This document shows positions 34,888-43,527 of a stretch of DNA of 64,000 bases, one piece after another (position 1 is the stretch's first letter; every line of letters starts with the position of its first letter). The translations under genes were made by a program, and so were the position numbers. The stretch is from Solitalea koreensis. Its GTDB lineage: Bacteria; Bacteroidota; Bacteroidia; Sphingobacteriales; Sphingobacteriaceae. The notes under the pieces are model-generated. The model did not search any database. It was not told the DNA's origin and worked only from the letters and a program-made list of their open reading frames with translations. The DNA is taken from positions 434,001-498,000 of the forward strand of contig NZ_FXSZ01000002.1 in NCBI RefSeq assembly GCF_900182575.1. Direction: 5' to 3'.

Positions 34888-37077
34888 CTATTTTTTAGCC
34901 TTCGTCATTCCTTTAACCGGAGTCGACGTACTAACCAGCTTCATTTCATTTACGATATGTGGAGCATCGCCTAATTTCTCAATACACCATAAAACATAAC
35001 GAATATCGGCAACAATAGTACGTTTGTATTTCTTATCAAAAACAATATCACCTGACATAGCTTCCCAGTTTCCATCAAAAGCTAAACCGATCAATTCACC
35101 GTTTCCATTTAAAACAGGGCTACCAGAATTACCACCGGTAATGTCATTGTTGCTAATAAAAGCTACAACTAACTTACCATTTTTATCAGTAAATCTTCCG
35201 AAATCCTTTTTATTGTATAAGTCGATGTATTTCTTAGGAAGATCAAATTCAAAATCTCCAGGGTTGTATTTCTCCATAACTCCATCAATTGTGGTCACAT
35301 AATTGTATGAAACTGCATCTTTTGGAGAATATGCCTGAACTTGACCGTACGTTAAACGCAAAGTTGAATTTGCATCAGGATACATGTTTTTAGTAGAATT
35401 CATTTCAAGGATTCCTTTAGCATACATCCTTCCTAATTCCTCATTTTTTCCATTGAAAGAATCTATGTACTTCGCATATTTATACCGATAATTTAGAATA
35501 AAACTATTTACGTAATTGTAAAGTGGATCGCTACTTAGGGCTTCCGACGTAGGATTTGCTAAGAATGCCATCGTTTTATCTTTAGATGCAAAAATTGACG
35601 TTGCAAAAACATCATCAGCAAACTTTTTGAAAGACGCTTCTGGGTCTGCTTCACCATATTTGCTCAAAATTTCATCGATCAAAGCAGGATGTTGATCCTT
35701 TGGAATATCTGTATAGAAAGCATACAGCTCACTTGCCAATATTTTCTTATCAGAAGGCAAATTAAATGATTTAAAGAAAGTAACAGCTTGATCTTTCAAT
35801 CCTGTTGTTGATTTCGATATATCTGCGGCATTACCCATTCGTAACAATTGGTCAAGCGATGCAAATGTACGAGCAAATGAAACGGCACTAGATGCAAAAA
35901 TCCCCTGGCTAATGTAAACCGGATGAGCAGCATAAGGAGAATACTGGGTATATGCTTTAGTCCAATCACTAAACAAGTCTGCATATTCAGCCTTGCCGGC
36001 AGCCCATTGTTGAAACTTAACTTCTTGAGCTTTCTTGTAATCAACTACTTTTAAGTGTTTAATCTGTTCGGTTTGGCCAATGTAATATTTCCAATAGTTA
36101 GCAATTTGAGCATACTGTGATGATAATAATAAACGTACGCTATCACTTTTATCCATTTGTTCTTTCCATGCTTTTAGGCGAATATCACGAAGCTTCACAA
36201 TAGCAGGATTCACTTTATCAATTGCTAGTTGCACACCGTTTGATGATTCATAACGATTTGTACGTCCAGGGTATCCAAATACCATTGAAAAATCACCCTC
36301 TTTAACACCATTCATTGATACATTTAAGGCCTTTTTAGGTTTGAATGGAACGTTGTCTTTGGCAAAAGTTGCAGGTTTATTTTCTTTATTAGCATAAATA
36401 CGAAACACTGAAAAATCGCCGGTATGGCGAGGCCAAACCCAGTTATCAGTATCTCCACCATATTTACCAACCGATTGAGGAGGTGCTCCTACTAGACGAA
36501 TATCAGTATACTTCTGCATAACAAACAAAAAGTATTGGTTGCCTTTGAACATATCCTTAACGAAAGTGTCATAGCTAGTGCCTTCAGCAGCTTTTTTAGC
36601 GATTTCTTTACTAACCTCAGCAATTTTAGAAGCACGTTGAGTGGCATCAACACCTTTTAAAGCGGCATTAACTTGGTCGGTAACATCTTCCATACGTACT
36701 AAGAAAGATACCCACATTCCTTCAATAGGTTTTTCTTCAGCTTGGGTTTTAGCATACCATCCATTATCCAAAATATTATCCTGAGGAGTTGAATTAGCAG
36801 CAATTGCTTCATAACCACAGTGGTGATTAGTTAACAACAAACCTTGTTGAGAAACAACTTCACCAGTACAGCCACCATTAAACCATACAATGGCATCTTT
36901 CAAACTGGCATTATTAACATCATAAATGTCTTTAGGAGTAAGTTTAAAACCCTGCTTTTTCATCTCATCATAGTTTTTATGAATGAGCATAGGAAGCCAC
37001 ATCCCCTCATCTGCTTTTACTTCATTGCCTAAAACAATGAACGTAAGAACAAGTAGTAATAATTTCTTAAAGTTCAT
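34888..37077 (-). CDS. S46 family dipeptidyl peptidase, DPP7-like
   Basis: The start at 37077 (MNFKKLLLLVLTFIVLGNEVKA) gives a signal peptide and 729 residues; the longer frame adds an unlikely basic leader. S46 peptidases remove dipeptides from peptide N-termini in the periplasm. The triad is visible: His85 in TNHHCGYEAI, Asp221 in RHTGDFSVF and Ser651 in GGNSGSPVLN. The specificity position in FDGNWEAMSGD (about residue 669) is Gly, as in DPP7 (hydrophobic P1), and not Arg as in the Asp/Glu-specific DPP11. Other family motifs include DNWVWPRHTGD and FGYPGRTNRYE. Confidence 0.94.
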   Translation of the reverse strand: MNFKKLLLLVLTFIVLGNEVKADEGMWLPMLIHKNYDEMKKQGFKLTPKDIYDVNNASLKDAIVWFNGGCTGEVVSQQGLLLTNHHCGYEAIAANSTPQDNILDNGWYAKTQAEEKPIEGMWVSFLVRMEDVTDQVNAALKGVDATQRASKIAEVSKEIAKKAAEGTSYDTFVKDMFKGNQYFLFVMQKYTDIRLVGAPPQSVGKYGGDTDNWVWPRHTGDFSVFRIYANKENKPATFAKDNVPFKPKKALNVSMNGVKEGDFSMVFGYPGRTNRYESSNGVQLAIDKVNPAIVKLRDIRLKAWKEQMDKSDSVRLLLSSQYAQIANYWKYYIGQTEQIKHLKVVDYKKAQEVKFQQWAAGKAEYADLFSDWTKAYTQYSPYAAHPVYISQGIFASSAVSFARTFASLDQLLRMGNAADISKSTTGLKDQAVTFFKSFNLPSDKKILASELYAFYTDIPKDQHPALIDEILSKYGEADPEASFKKFADDVFATSIFASKDKTMAFLANPTSEALSSDPLYNYVNSFILNYRYKYAKYIDSFNGKNEELGRMYAKGILEMNSTKNMYPDANSTLRLTYGQVQAYSPKDAVSYNYVTTIDGVMEKYNPGDFEFDLPKKYIDLYNKKDFGRFTDKNGKLVVAFISNNDITGGNSGSPVLNGNGELIGLAFDGNWEAMSGDIVFDKKYKRTIVADIRYVLWCIEKLGDAPHIVNEMKLVSTSTPVKGMTKAKK

Positions 37078-37156
37078 GATTAATTTTTTTTTTGAAAGGT
37101 GAAAATTAAGGTTTTTTAATAAGAGCATAGCTATGTGGCAACTTTTTTACAATGAA

Positions 37157-37184
37157 AAACGCCTCTGATAAATCAGGGGCGTTT
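37157..37184 (-). terminator. Terminator after the DoxX gene
   Basis: Stem AAACGCCTCTGA/TCAGGGGCGTTT with one G-U type pair and a 4-nt loop, with a T run on the minus-strand side. It lies 44 bp past the doxX stop. Confidence 0.7.
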
Positions 37185-37227
37185 GCTCTAAAAACAGCTA
37201 GTGCTTGTATTTAAAATGTTTAGAACA

Positions 37228-37668
37228 TCAAGTTTCATGTTTTATATGAGTTTTCATATACTCATCAACAGAAAGAGGACCCGAACCATATATAAAATAG
37301 AATATGAGAAGGAATAACACCAAAATTGACAACCATAATTCGGAATTGATGGCATCAAAACCATGCGTTATGTTAACAAAAAATACGGCGCCAAATAACA
37401 CTGGCAATTGAAACGCAACTGCCATTCGAGTTACTAAACCACAAGCAATTAGTATACCGCCAACCAAATGAGCAAAAGCTACATAATGAATAATAAAAAC
37501 GGGCACATATTTGAAATGAGCACCCATTAATTCTTGCAAAGGCCCTGTATCACCAATAAATGAAATACCTTTTATAAAAATAAACACCCCTAAGGCTATA
37601 CGAATAACATCAAGCCACATGGTATGGTGGGTATCGCCCCAATGTTCTGCTTTTTGTACAAGATTCAT
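37228..37668 (-). CDS. DoxX family inner-membrane protein
   Basis: The start at 37668 (MNLVQKAEHWGDTHHTMWLDV) gives 146 residues; an upstream open frame of 19 codons looks like leader. Four membrane segments are evident (VIRIALGVFIFIKGISFI, FIIHYVAFAHLVGGILIACG, MAVAFQLPVLFGAVFFV, LWLSILVLFLLIFYFIYG), with ACGLVTRMA and the basic/acidic loops typical of DoxX (PF07681). DoxX proteins are linked to respiratory quinol oxidation or redox stress in some organisms, but the role of this stand-alone copy is unknown. Confidence 0.85.
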   Translation of the reverse strand: MNLVQKAEHWGDTHHTMWLDVIRIALGVFIFIKGISFIGDTGPLQELMGAHFKYVPVFIIHYVAFAHLVGGILIACGLVTRMAVAFQLPVLFGAVFFVNITHGFDAINSELWLSILVLFLLIFYFIYGSGPLSVDEYMKTHIKHET

Positions 37669-37942
37669 AATTTTTTCCTTTACATAAGTATAAATCAATA
37701 TAACATTATTATATCTGAAAATCAATAGGTTAAATTCATTAAACTATAAACAATCTTATTTGAGTTCTCCAATGAGTTTTCGATTAATAGATTTTGCCTA
37801 ATTGCGTTTTCCAACATCTATTTCGAGCTTAATATTAGATAAATAACTAATAAACAAGGCATTGTAAACGTTTATAAACATTAATTTAACCTGATTTTTC
37901 AGAACATTTAAGAGGATAGGGGCATTTCTTTTCCTTATTTGC

Positions 37943-37950
37943 TACATTTG
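37943..37950 (+). promoter_or_regulatory. Bacteroidota -7 box TACATTTG upstream of lpdA
   Basis: Perfect TAnnTTTG match followed by C, 28 bp before the ATG. The rest of the leader is an A-rich stretch, typical of translation start regions in this phylum. Confidence 0.6.
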
Positions 37951-37978
37951 CAAACCATTAAAAAAAACAAAACTAAAC

Positions 37979-39367
37979 ATGAATTACGACGTAATTGTAA
38001 TTGGAAGCGGTCCTGGTGGGTACGTTACCGCCATTAGAGCTTCGCAGTTAGGATTAAAAACTGCTGTTGTTGAAGCCGAAAATCTTGGCGGCATTTGCCT
38101 AAACTGGGGTTGTATCCCAACAAAAGCTTTATTAAAAAGCGCTCAAGTATTCGAATATATAAATCATGCTGCTGATTATGGCATTAAGGTAAACGGCTCA
38201 GAAGCTGATTTTACATCAATTATAAAACGTAGTCGTGGTGTTGCTGACGGAATGAGTAAAGGAATTCAATTCCTGATGAAAAAAAACAAAATCGACGTAC
38301 TTAACGGCTGGGGAAAAATAAAAAAAGGTGGCGTAGTTGAAGTTAAGGGAACCGATGGAAAAACCGTTGAATATACTGCTAAAAACACTATTCTTGCTAC
38401 TGGAGCGCGTTCACGTGAATTACCTAATTTACCGCAAGATGGCAAAAAAGTCATAGGTTATCGTCAGGCAATGAGTCTTGAAAAACAGCCTAAATCAATG
38501 GTTGTAGTTGGATCAGGTGCTATTGGTGTTGAGTTTGCCTATTTCTATAATTCATTAGGTACAAAAGTTACGATTGTTGAATACTTACCTAATATAGTTC
38601 CGGTAGAAGATGAAGATGTTTCGAAAGCATTAGAACGCAGCTTTAAAAAATCAGGCATCACGATTATGAACAACTCTTCAGTTGAATCGGTTGATACAAG
38701 CGGTGAACTTTGCAAAGTAAATATCAAAACAACTACTGGCATGCAAGTAATTGAGGCTGAGGTTGTACTTTCTGCTGTTGGTATTACTCCTAATATTGAG
38801 AACATTGGCCTAGAAGAAGTAGGGGTGAAAACCGACAAAGGCCGTGTTGTGGTTGATAATTTTTATCGTACTAATGTTCCAGGTGTTTTTGCAATCGGAG
38901 ATATCGTTCAAGGTCAGGCATTAGCTCACGTTGCTTCTGCTGAAGGTATTATTTGCGTAGAAAACATCGCAGGTCACCACCCAGAACCATTAGATTATAA
39001 TAACATCCCGGGTTGTACTTACTGCACTCCTGAAATTGCGTCTGTTGGCTATACTGAAAAAGCTGCAAAAGAAGCTGGATACGAAGTTAAAGTGGGTAAA
39101 TTCCCATTCTCAGCCTCAGGAAAAGCAAGTGCGGCGGGTGTTAAAGACGGCTTTGTAAAAGTAATCTTTGATGCAAAGTATGGAGAGTTCCTGGGATGCC
39201 ATATGATTGGTACTAATGTTACTGAAATGATCGCTGAAGCCGTAGTAGCACGTAAGTTGGAAACAACCGGAATGGAAGTTCTTAAAGCAGTACACCCTCA
39301 TCCAACAATGAGCGAAGCTATGATGGAAGCTACTGCTGATGCGTACGGCGAAGTAATACATTTATAA
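37979..39367 (+). CDS. lpdA: Dihydrolipoyl dehydrogenase (E3)
   Basis: A 462-residue FAD disulfide oxidoreductase, the E3 component of 2-oxoacid dehydrogenase and glycine-cleavage complexes, reoxidising dihydrolipoamide with NAD+. The FAD fold is VIGSGPGGYVTAIRASQLG at the start, the redox-active cysteines are in GGICLNWGCIPTKALL, the NAD fold is VVVGSGAIGVEFAYFYNSLG (about residue 175), FAIGDI is present, and the C-terminal HPHPTMSEAMMEA carries the catalytic His and Glu. No E1 or E2 gene is adjacent, so it probably serves several complexes. Confidence 0.97.
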   Translation: MNYDVIVIGSGPGGYVTAIRASQLGLKTAVVEAENLGGICLNWGCIPTKALLKSAQVFEYINHAADYGIKVNGSEADFTSIIKRSRGVADGMSKGIQFLMKKNKIDVLNGWGKIKKGGVVEVKGTDGKTVEYTAKNTILATGARSRELPNLPQDGKKVIGYRQAMSLEKQPKSMVVVGSGAIGVEFAYFYNSLGTKVTIVEYLPNIVPVEDEDVSKALERSFKKSGITIMNNSSVESVDTSGELCKVNIKTTTGMQVIEAEVVLSAVGITPNIENIGLEEVGVKTDKGRVVVDNFYRTNVPGVFAIGDIVQGQALAHVASAEGIICVENIAGHHPEPLDYNNIPGCTYCTPEIASVGYTEKAAKEAGYEVKVGKFPFSASGKASAAGVKDGFVKVIFDAKYGEFLGCHMIGTNVTEMIAEAVVARKLETTGMEVLKAVHPHPTMSEAMMEATADAYGEVIHL

Positions 39368-39392
39368 TTTTAGGATATTCAATTAATCAAAA

Positions 39393-39430
39393 AAATAAGA
39401 GGGGTGAATGCTTATTCATCCCTCTTATTT
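39393..39430 (+). terminator. Terminator after lpdA
   Basis: Stem AAATAAGAGGGGTGAAT/ATTCATCCCTCTTATTT with a 4-nt loop, followed by TTTT. Confidence 0.85.
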
Positions 39431-39502
39431 TTTGGTTAAACCACACTACCAAAGAAGTCATATTTTCCATTTCCATCTTCACTATTAAGTTTCCTAATTC
39501 AT

Positions 39503-39510
39503 TAAATTCG
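39503..39510 (+). promoter_or_regulatory. Possible -7 box TAAATTCG adjoining the metallo-hydrolase start
   Basis: One base from consensus; ends 4 bp before the ATG, the same distance as in purM. Same variant as before fbp. Confidence 0.35.
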
Positions 39511-39514
39511 CAAC

Positions 39515-40354
39515 ATGAAGCTACACACAATCAATACCGGTTTTTTTAAATTAGATGGAGGTGCCATGTTTGGGGTAGTACCTAAAACCATCTGGCAAAA
39601 AACAAATCCTGCCGATAATAACAACCTTTGTACCTGGGCAATGCGATGCTTGCTGATTGAAGATGGGAATCGGTTGATTCTGGTAGATACCGGTATTGGA
39701 AATAAACAAAATGAAAAGTTTTTTAGCCATTACTTTTTGCATGGTAATGATACCTTGGATAGCTCATTAAAAAGCATAGGTTTCTCAAAAGATGATATAA
39801 CCGACGTTTTCTTAACCCATTTGCATTTTGATCACTGCGGCGGTTCAATTGTTCGTGATGGAGACAAACTTGTGCCTGCTTTTAAAAATGCAACCTTTTG
39901 GAGTAATGAGGCGCATTGGGATTGGGCAGTTTATCCGAATGAACGCGAAAAGGCTTCCTTTTTAAAAGAGAATATTACACCAATAAAAGAAAGTGGCCAG
40001 CTAAAATTTATTGAAACTCAGGATGGAGTTTCATTTACAGAGCATATCAAAATTCGGTTCATGCATGGTCATACGGATGCCATGATGCTTCCACAGATTC
40101 AGTATAAAGACAAGACACTGGTGTATTGTGCTGACTTATTACCATCAGTTGGTCATCTACCTCTACCCTATGTTATGAGTTACGATACCCGACCATTAGA
40201 AACCCTGAAAGAAAAAAAGGCTTTTTTGGAAGAAGCACAAATCAACAATTATGTACTCTATTTTGAACACGATTCTATTAATGAATGTTGCACATTAGAG
40301 ATGACTGAAAAAGGAATTAGAGCTGCAGAAACATTTAATCTAAACGAATTATAA
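39515..40354 (+). CDS. MBL-fold metallo-hydrolase
   Basis: A 279-residue cytoplasmic protein with the metallo-beta-lactamase fold. The zinc motif HLHFDH lies at residues 102-107 (HxHxDH, followed by CGG); further ligands are His in MHGHTDAMM, Asp in VYCADLLPS, and His in LYFEHDS near the C-terminus. The layout, with LLIEDGNRLILVDTGIG near the N-terminus, resembles AHL lactonase-like and related hydrolases. The substrate cannot be predicted. The gene stands between lpdA and rpoD, each with their own signals. Confidence 0.9.
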   Translation: MKLHTINTGFFKLDGGAMFGVVPKTIWQKTNPADNNNLCTWAMRCLLIEDGNRLILVDTGIGNKQNEKFFSHYFLHGNDTLDSSLKSIGFSKDDITDVFLTHLHFDHCGGSIVRDGDKLVPAFKNATFWSNEAHWDWAVYPNEREKASFLKENITPIKESGQLKFIETQDGVSFTEHIKIRFMHGHTDAMMLPQIQYKDKTLVYCADLLPSVGHLPLPYVMSYDTRPLETLKEKKAFLEEAQINNYVLYFEHDSINECCTLEMTEKGIRAAETFNLNEL

Positions 40355-40715
40355 ACCTTGAAATTGAAATAGATTATATTTCTGTTATTTTAATCAACTC
40401 TAAATCAAAACATTAATTTATTTTATTGAAATTTATTTATTCAAACTTTCTAACTCAATATTTGTTTATACCTTTGCACCTCTAAAATTTGGAATAACAC
40501 TTGCAGCTAAAACAATTAGCTTTTTTTTAGATAACTTCTTGATTTTGTGAGCGTAATGACCCCTAAGCGAATATTACTAAGTTACTTAAACTTATTAAAT
40601 AGTTATTTATTTTCAAATTATTAAAACATTATTGCGCTCCGCTCGTATAAATTGTAATTGATATATAAATATCATTTAAACTCCTAACAAATTAAAATTC
40701 ACTTAATATTAAATA
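40355..40715. other. Intergenic region and long rpoD leader
   Basis: These 361 bp hold the rpoD -7 box at 40469 and then about 235 nt of probable untranslated leader. The leader is AT-rich with a few GC islands (for example TGTGAGCGTAATGACCCC at about 40545) but I see no known riboswitch or strong hairpin. Confidence 0.5.
40469..40476 (+). promoter_or_regulatory. Bacteroidota -7 box TACCTTTG upstream of rpoD
   Basis: Perfect TAnnTTTG followed by C; 240 bp before the start codon. A TTTG at 40461 is too close to serve as the -33 box. Confidence 0.55.
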
Positions 40716-41579
40716 ATGAGACAGCTAAAGATCACTCAATCAATTACCAACCGAGAAAGCCAATCTTTAGACAAGTACTTACATGAAATTGGAAAAGTTG
40801 ACCTTATTAATGCAGAAGAAGAGGTTATTCTTGCCCAAAAAATCAGAGAAGGTGATCAAGCAGCTTTAGAAAGACTGACCAAAACAAATTTACGTTTTGT
40901 GGTATCTGTTGCAAAACAATATCAGAATCAGGGGCTAACCTTAGGTGATCTTATTAACGAGGGAAACCTCGGACTTATCAAAGCAGCTAAGCGCTTTGAT
41001 GAAACAAAAGGTTTTAAGTTTATTTCTTACGCAGTTTGGTGGATTCGCCAATCTATCCTTCAGGCCATCGCAGAACAAAGTCGTATTGTTCGTTTACCAT
41101 TGAACCAGGTAGGTTCATTAAGCAAAATCAGTAAAGCTTATTCAAAACTAGAACAAGAATACGAACGTGAGCCATCTCCTGAAGAATTAGCAGATATTCT
41201 TGAAACTACTGTCGACAAAATTTCTGACACACTGAGCAACTCAGGTCGTCATGTATCAATGGATGCTCCTTTCGTACAAGGAGAAGAAAACACACTTTTA
41301 GATGTTTTGGAGAACAATGACACTCCGAATACTGATAGTATGTTGATTAACGAATCACTATCTGAAGAAATTAAACGATCACTTTCAACTCTTACTGAAC
41401 GTGAACGTGAAATCATCACACTATTCTTCGGTTTAGGAACTAATCATCCGTTATCACTTGAAGAAATTGGTGAAAAATTCAATCTTACTCGTGAGCGTGT
41501 TCGTCAAATTAAAGATAAAGCTTTACAGCGTTTACGCCATACATCAAGAAGTAAAATTCTGAAATCTTATCTTGGATAA
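40716..41579 (+). CDS. rpoD: Primary RNA polymerase sigma factor (sigma-70/SigA-type, Bacteroidota)
   Basis: This 287-residue sigma factor is the short housekeeping form typical of the phylum. It lacks region 1.1 and the large non-conserved region. Region 1.2 is SLDKYLHEIGKVDLI; region 2 includes NLRFVVSVAKQYQNQGLTLGDLINEG, FKFISYAVWWIRQSI; region 3 has RLPLNQVGSLSKI; region 4 is LTEREREIITLFFGLG, LSLEEIGEKFNLTRERVRQI. It would direct recognition of the TTTG/TAnnTTTG promoters seen across this window. It has its own terminator. Confidence 0.97.
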   Translation: MRQLKITQSITNRESQSLDKYLHEIGKVDLINAEEEVILAQKIREGDQAALERLTKTNLRFVVSVAKQYQNQGLTLGDLINEGNLGLIKAAKRFDETKGFKFISYAVWWIRQSILQAIAEQSRIVRLPLNQVGSLSKISKAYSKLEQEYEREPSPEELADILETTVDKISDTLSNSGRHVSMDAPFVQGEENTLLDVLENNDTPNTDSMLINESLSEEIKRSLSTLTEREREIITLFFGLGTNHPLSLEEIGEKFNLTRERVRQIKDKALQRLRHTSRSKILKSYLG

Positions 41580-41601
41580 GAAGAAATGATATTCTAGCTA
41601 A

Positions 41602-41630
41602 AGTCCTGAGTTACTCTCAGGACTTTTTTT
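41602..41630 (+). terminator. Terminator after rpoD
   Basis: A 9-bp perfect stem AGTCCTGAG/CTCAGGACT, 5-nt loop, then T7. The T tract leads directly into the -7 box of gap. Confidence 0.85.
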
Positions 41631-41637
41631 ATTTTTG
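41630..41637 (+). promoter_or_regulatory. Bacteroidota -7 box TATTTTTG upstream of gap, abutting the rpoD terminator
   Basis: Perfect TAnnTTTG 35 bp before the gap ATG. The terminator stem-loop occupies the -33 to -7 spacer region. Confidence 0.5.
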
Positions 41638-41672
41638 TCCCACCAAATATTCAATAACCCTATTTACAAATT

Positions 41673-43118
41673 ATGAAGCAAAAATATGAGTCGGAGCTCA
41701 ATGCTTGGATCCAAAAGGAGAAAAAGGCATTAGAGCTGATCACCATTGTGGGCAAGTTGTGGTACGACAAGTCAATCGAACTGGTTATTTACCGCAAACC
41801 TTTGATTGATACAGGTTCGAGCGAAATCCTCAAACACCATTTGTATGCCCAAGAGATCTCTCAAAAACCCATTACAATTGACGAAACTCTTGGACTTGCA
41901 AAAGAGATTGAAAAGTTAGAAATGGCTCCTTCTCGAATTGATCTTGGTCGTTTAGCCGATGAATGGACCGAAGAAAAGAAATGGTTTTCTACCATGGGAG
42001 GTTTTATCAAAGCAAAACTGGCTTCGCATATTGGCAAGGACAAAATAGGGTTGCAACCAAAAGACGTCGTATTATACGGTTTTGGACGTATCGGTCGAAT
42101 TGCGGCCCGGGAATTAATTTTACAAGCTGGAAAAGGTGAACAATTACGTTTACGTGCCATAGTAACTCGAAGCTATAGTGATGAGGATTTAATAAAACGT
42201 GCAGAATTATTGCGTAACGACTCTGTCCACGGTCCTTTTACGGGTACTATTGTTGAAAACTTTGAACAACAAGCATTAATCATCAATGGTCAAACAGTAA
42301 AAATGATTGTTGCAAAAGATCCTTCCGATGTGGATTACACCACTTACGACATTCATGATGCCTTATTAATTGACAATACAGGTATTGCGCGTGATCGCGA
42401 AGGCTTGAGTAAACACCTGAAATCAAAAGGCATTAGCAAAGTATTATTGACAGCTCCGGGTAAAGGCGATGTGCCTAATATCGTTTTCGGGGTGAATGGT
42501 AATGATCATGTGGCTGACGAAGCAATTTTCTCGGCGGCTTCATGTACTACCAATGCTATTGTTCCGGTTTTAAAAATCGTGAGCGATAAATTTTGTATTG
42601 AAAAAGGACATATTGAAACAGTACACTCGTATACTAACGATCAAAATTTACTGGACAATTTCCATAAAAAATACCGTCGAGGCCGTTCAGCTGCATTAAA
42701 TATGGTAATCACTGAAACGGGTGCCGATAAAGCCGTAGCTAAAGTATTACCTGTATTAGCAGGCAAATTAACTGGAAATGCGGTACGTGTACCAACTCCG
42801 AACGTTTCATTGGCCATTCTTAACCTTACATTAGATAAAGCGGTAAGCAAAGAGGAGATCAACCAAATATTGAAACATGAATCATTACATGGTGAATTAG
42901 TTGAACAAGTTGAATTCTCCATCTCAAATGAATCAGTATCAAGTGATATGATTGGAAATTCACACTCTTCAATCGTTGACGGTCCAGCAACTATCGTTTC
43001 TAAAGATGGTAAATCAGTTGTCTTGTACGTTTGGTACGATAACGAATACGGTTACACTCGTCAGGTAATTCGTTTAGCAAAATCTTTAGCAGGAGTTATT
43101 CGTCTGACATATTACTAG
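41673..43118 (+). CDS. gap: Glyceraldehyde-3-phosphate dehydrogenase, long form
   Basis: A 481-residue GAPDH, oxidising glyceraldehyde-3-phosphate to 1,3-bisphosphoglycerate with NAD(P)+. Usual GAPDHs have about 335 residues; this one carries an N-terminal helical extension of about 130 residues before the Rossmann motif VLYGFGRIGRIAARELI. The catalytic Cys291 is in AASCTTNAIVP and the C-terminal substrate stretch is VWYDNEYGYTRQV. The long form is known in Bacteroidota and some Proteobacteria (GapB-like); I infer that this copy may favour the gluconeogenic direction, without proof. Confidence 0.93.
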   Translation: MKQKYESELNAWIQKEKKALELITIVGKLWYDKSIELVIYRKPLIDTGSSEILKHHLYAQEISQKPITIDETLGLAKEIEKLEMAPSRIDLGRLADEWTEEKKWFSTMGGFIKAKLASHIGKDKIGLQPKDVVLYGFGRIGRIAARELILQAGKGEQLRLRAIVTRSYSDEDLIKRAELLRNDSVHGPFTGTIVENFEQQALIINGQTVKMIVAKDPSDVDYTTYDIHDALLIDNTGIARDREGLSKHLKSKGISKVLLTAPGKGDVPNIVFGVNGNDHVADEAIFSAASCTTNAIVPVLKIVSDKFCIEKGHIETVHSYTNDQNLLDNFHKKYRRGRSAALNMVITETGADKAVAKVLPVLAGKLTGNAVRVPTPNVSLAILNLTLDKAVSKEEINQILKHESLHGELVEQVEFSISNESVSSDMIGNSHSSIVDGPATIVSKDGKSVVLYVWYDNEYGYTRQVIRLAKSLAGVIRLTYY

Positions 43119-43163
43119 TTTACTGTATTTGAAATAGCGATTTGCGTATTGAGAACTCAATAT

Positions 43164-43209
43164 AAAATAACAAAGCCTTTCAGAAATTTCTGAAAGGCTT
43201 TGTTATTTT
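43164..43209 (+). terminator. 46-bp perfect palindrome, terminator of gap
   Basis: Two 23-nt arms (first arm AAAATAACAAAGCCTTTCAG and three more A) are perfect reverse complements with no spacer, centred at 43186/43187. The end overlaps the start region of the next gene at 43216. The first arm recurs at 44180-44198. Confidence 0.85.
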
Positions 43210-43215
43210 AGCAAA

Positions 43216-43527
43216 ATGTCTACACTAAAAAAACTAAAAGTCTACTTTCTTTTTTATAGGAATTTCTTTCTCTGGAATATTCTCATGACAATGTTAATTG
43301 TAATTCTTGCTAAAACTAATAACATCGACAAATATTCCTGTTTACAAGCTTTTCTCTGGATAAAGCTAGGCATACTTCTCGTTACCATTTACATGTTTTC
43401 TTCATTTAAGAATCACGTATTTTATTTTTATTATAATTTGGGATTGAGCAAAACTCAACTGTTTATTTCATCATTTTTTATGGACATGTTTATTTCACTT
43501 CCAATTTTAATATTATTATGCAGATGA
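43216..43527 (+). CDS. Small membrane protein paired with an ABC ATPase
   Basis: A 103-residue protein with three hydrophobic segments (FFLWNILMTMLIVILA, FLWIKLGILLVTIYMF, FISSFFMDMFISLPILILL) and a basic N-terminus (STLKKLKVYFLFYRN). It ends 10 bp inside the ABC ATPase gene, so the pair is translationally coupled and probably forms one exporter. It is far shorter than a normal ABC-2 permease and could be a reduced or truncated one. The sequence is markedly AT-rich compared with gap. I do not recognise a named family. Confidence 0.7.
   Translation: MSTLKKLKVYFLFYRNFFLWNILMTMLIVILAKTNNIDKYSCLQAFLWIKLGILLVTIYMFSSFKNHVFYFYYNLGLSKTQLFISSFFMDMFISLPILILLCR

Noticed and set aside
43216..43527. The small membrane protein as an obvious pseudogene of an ABC-2 permease
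   Set aside because: It has an intact start and stop and overlaps the ATPase gene precisely, so I keep it as a gene, although reduction from a longer permease is possible.
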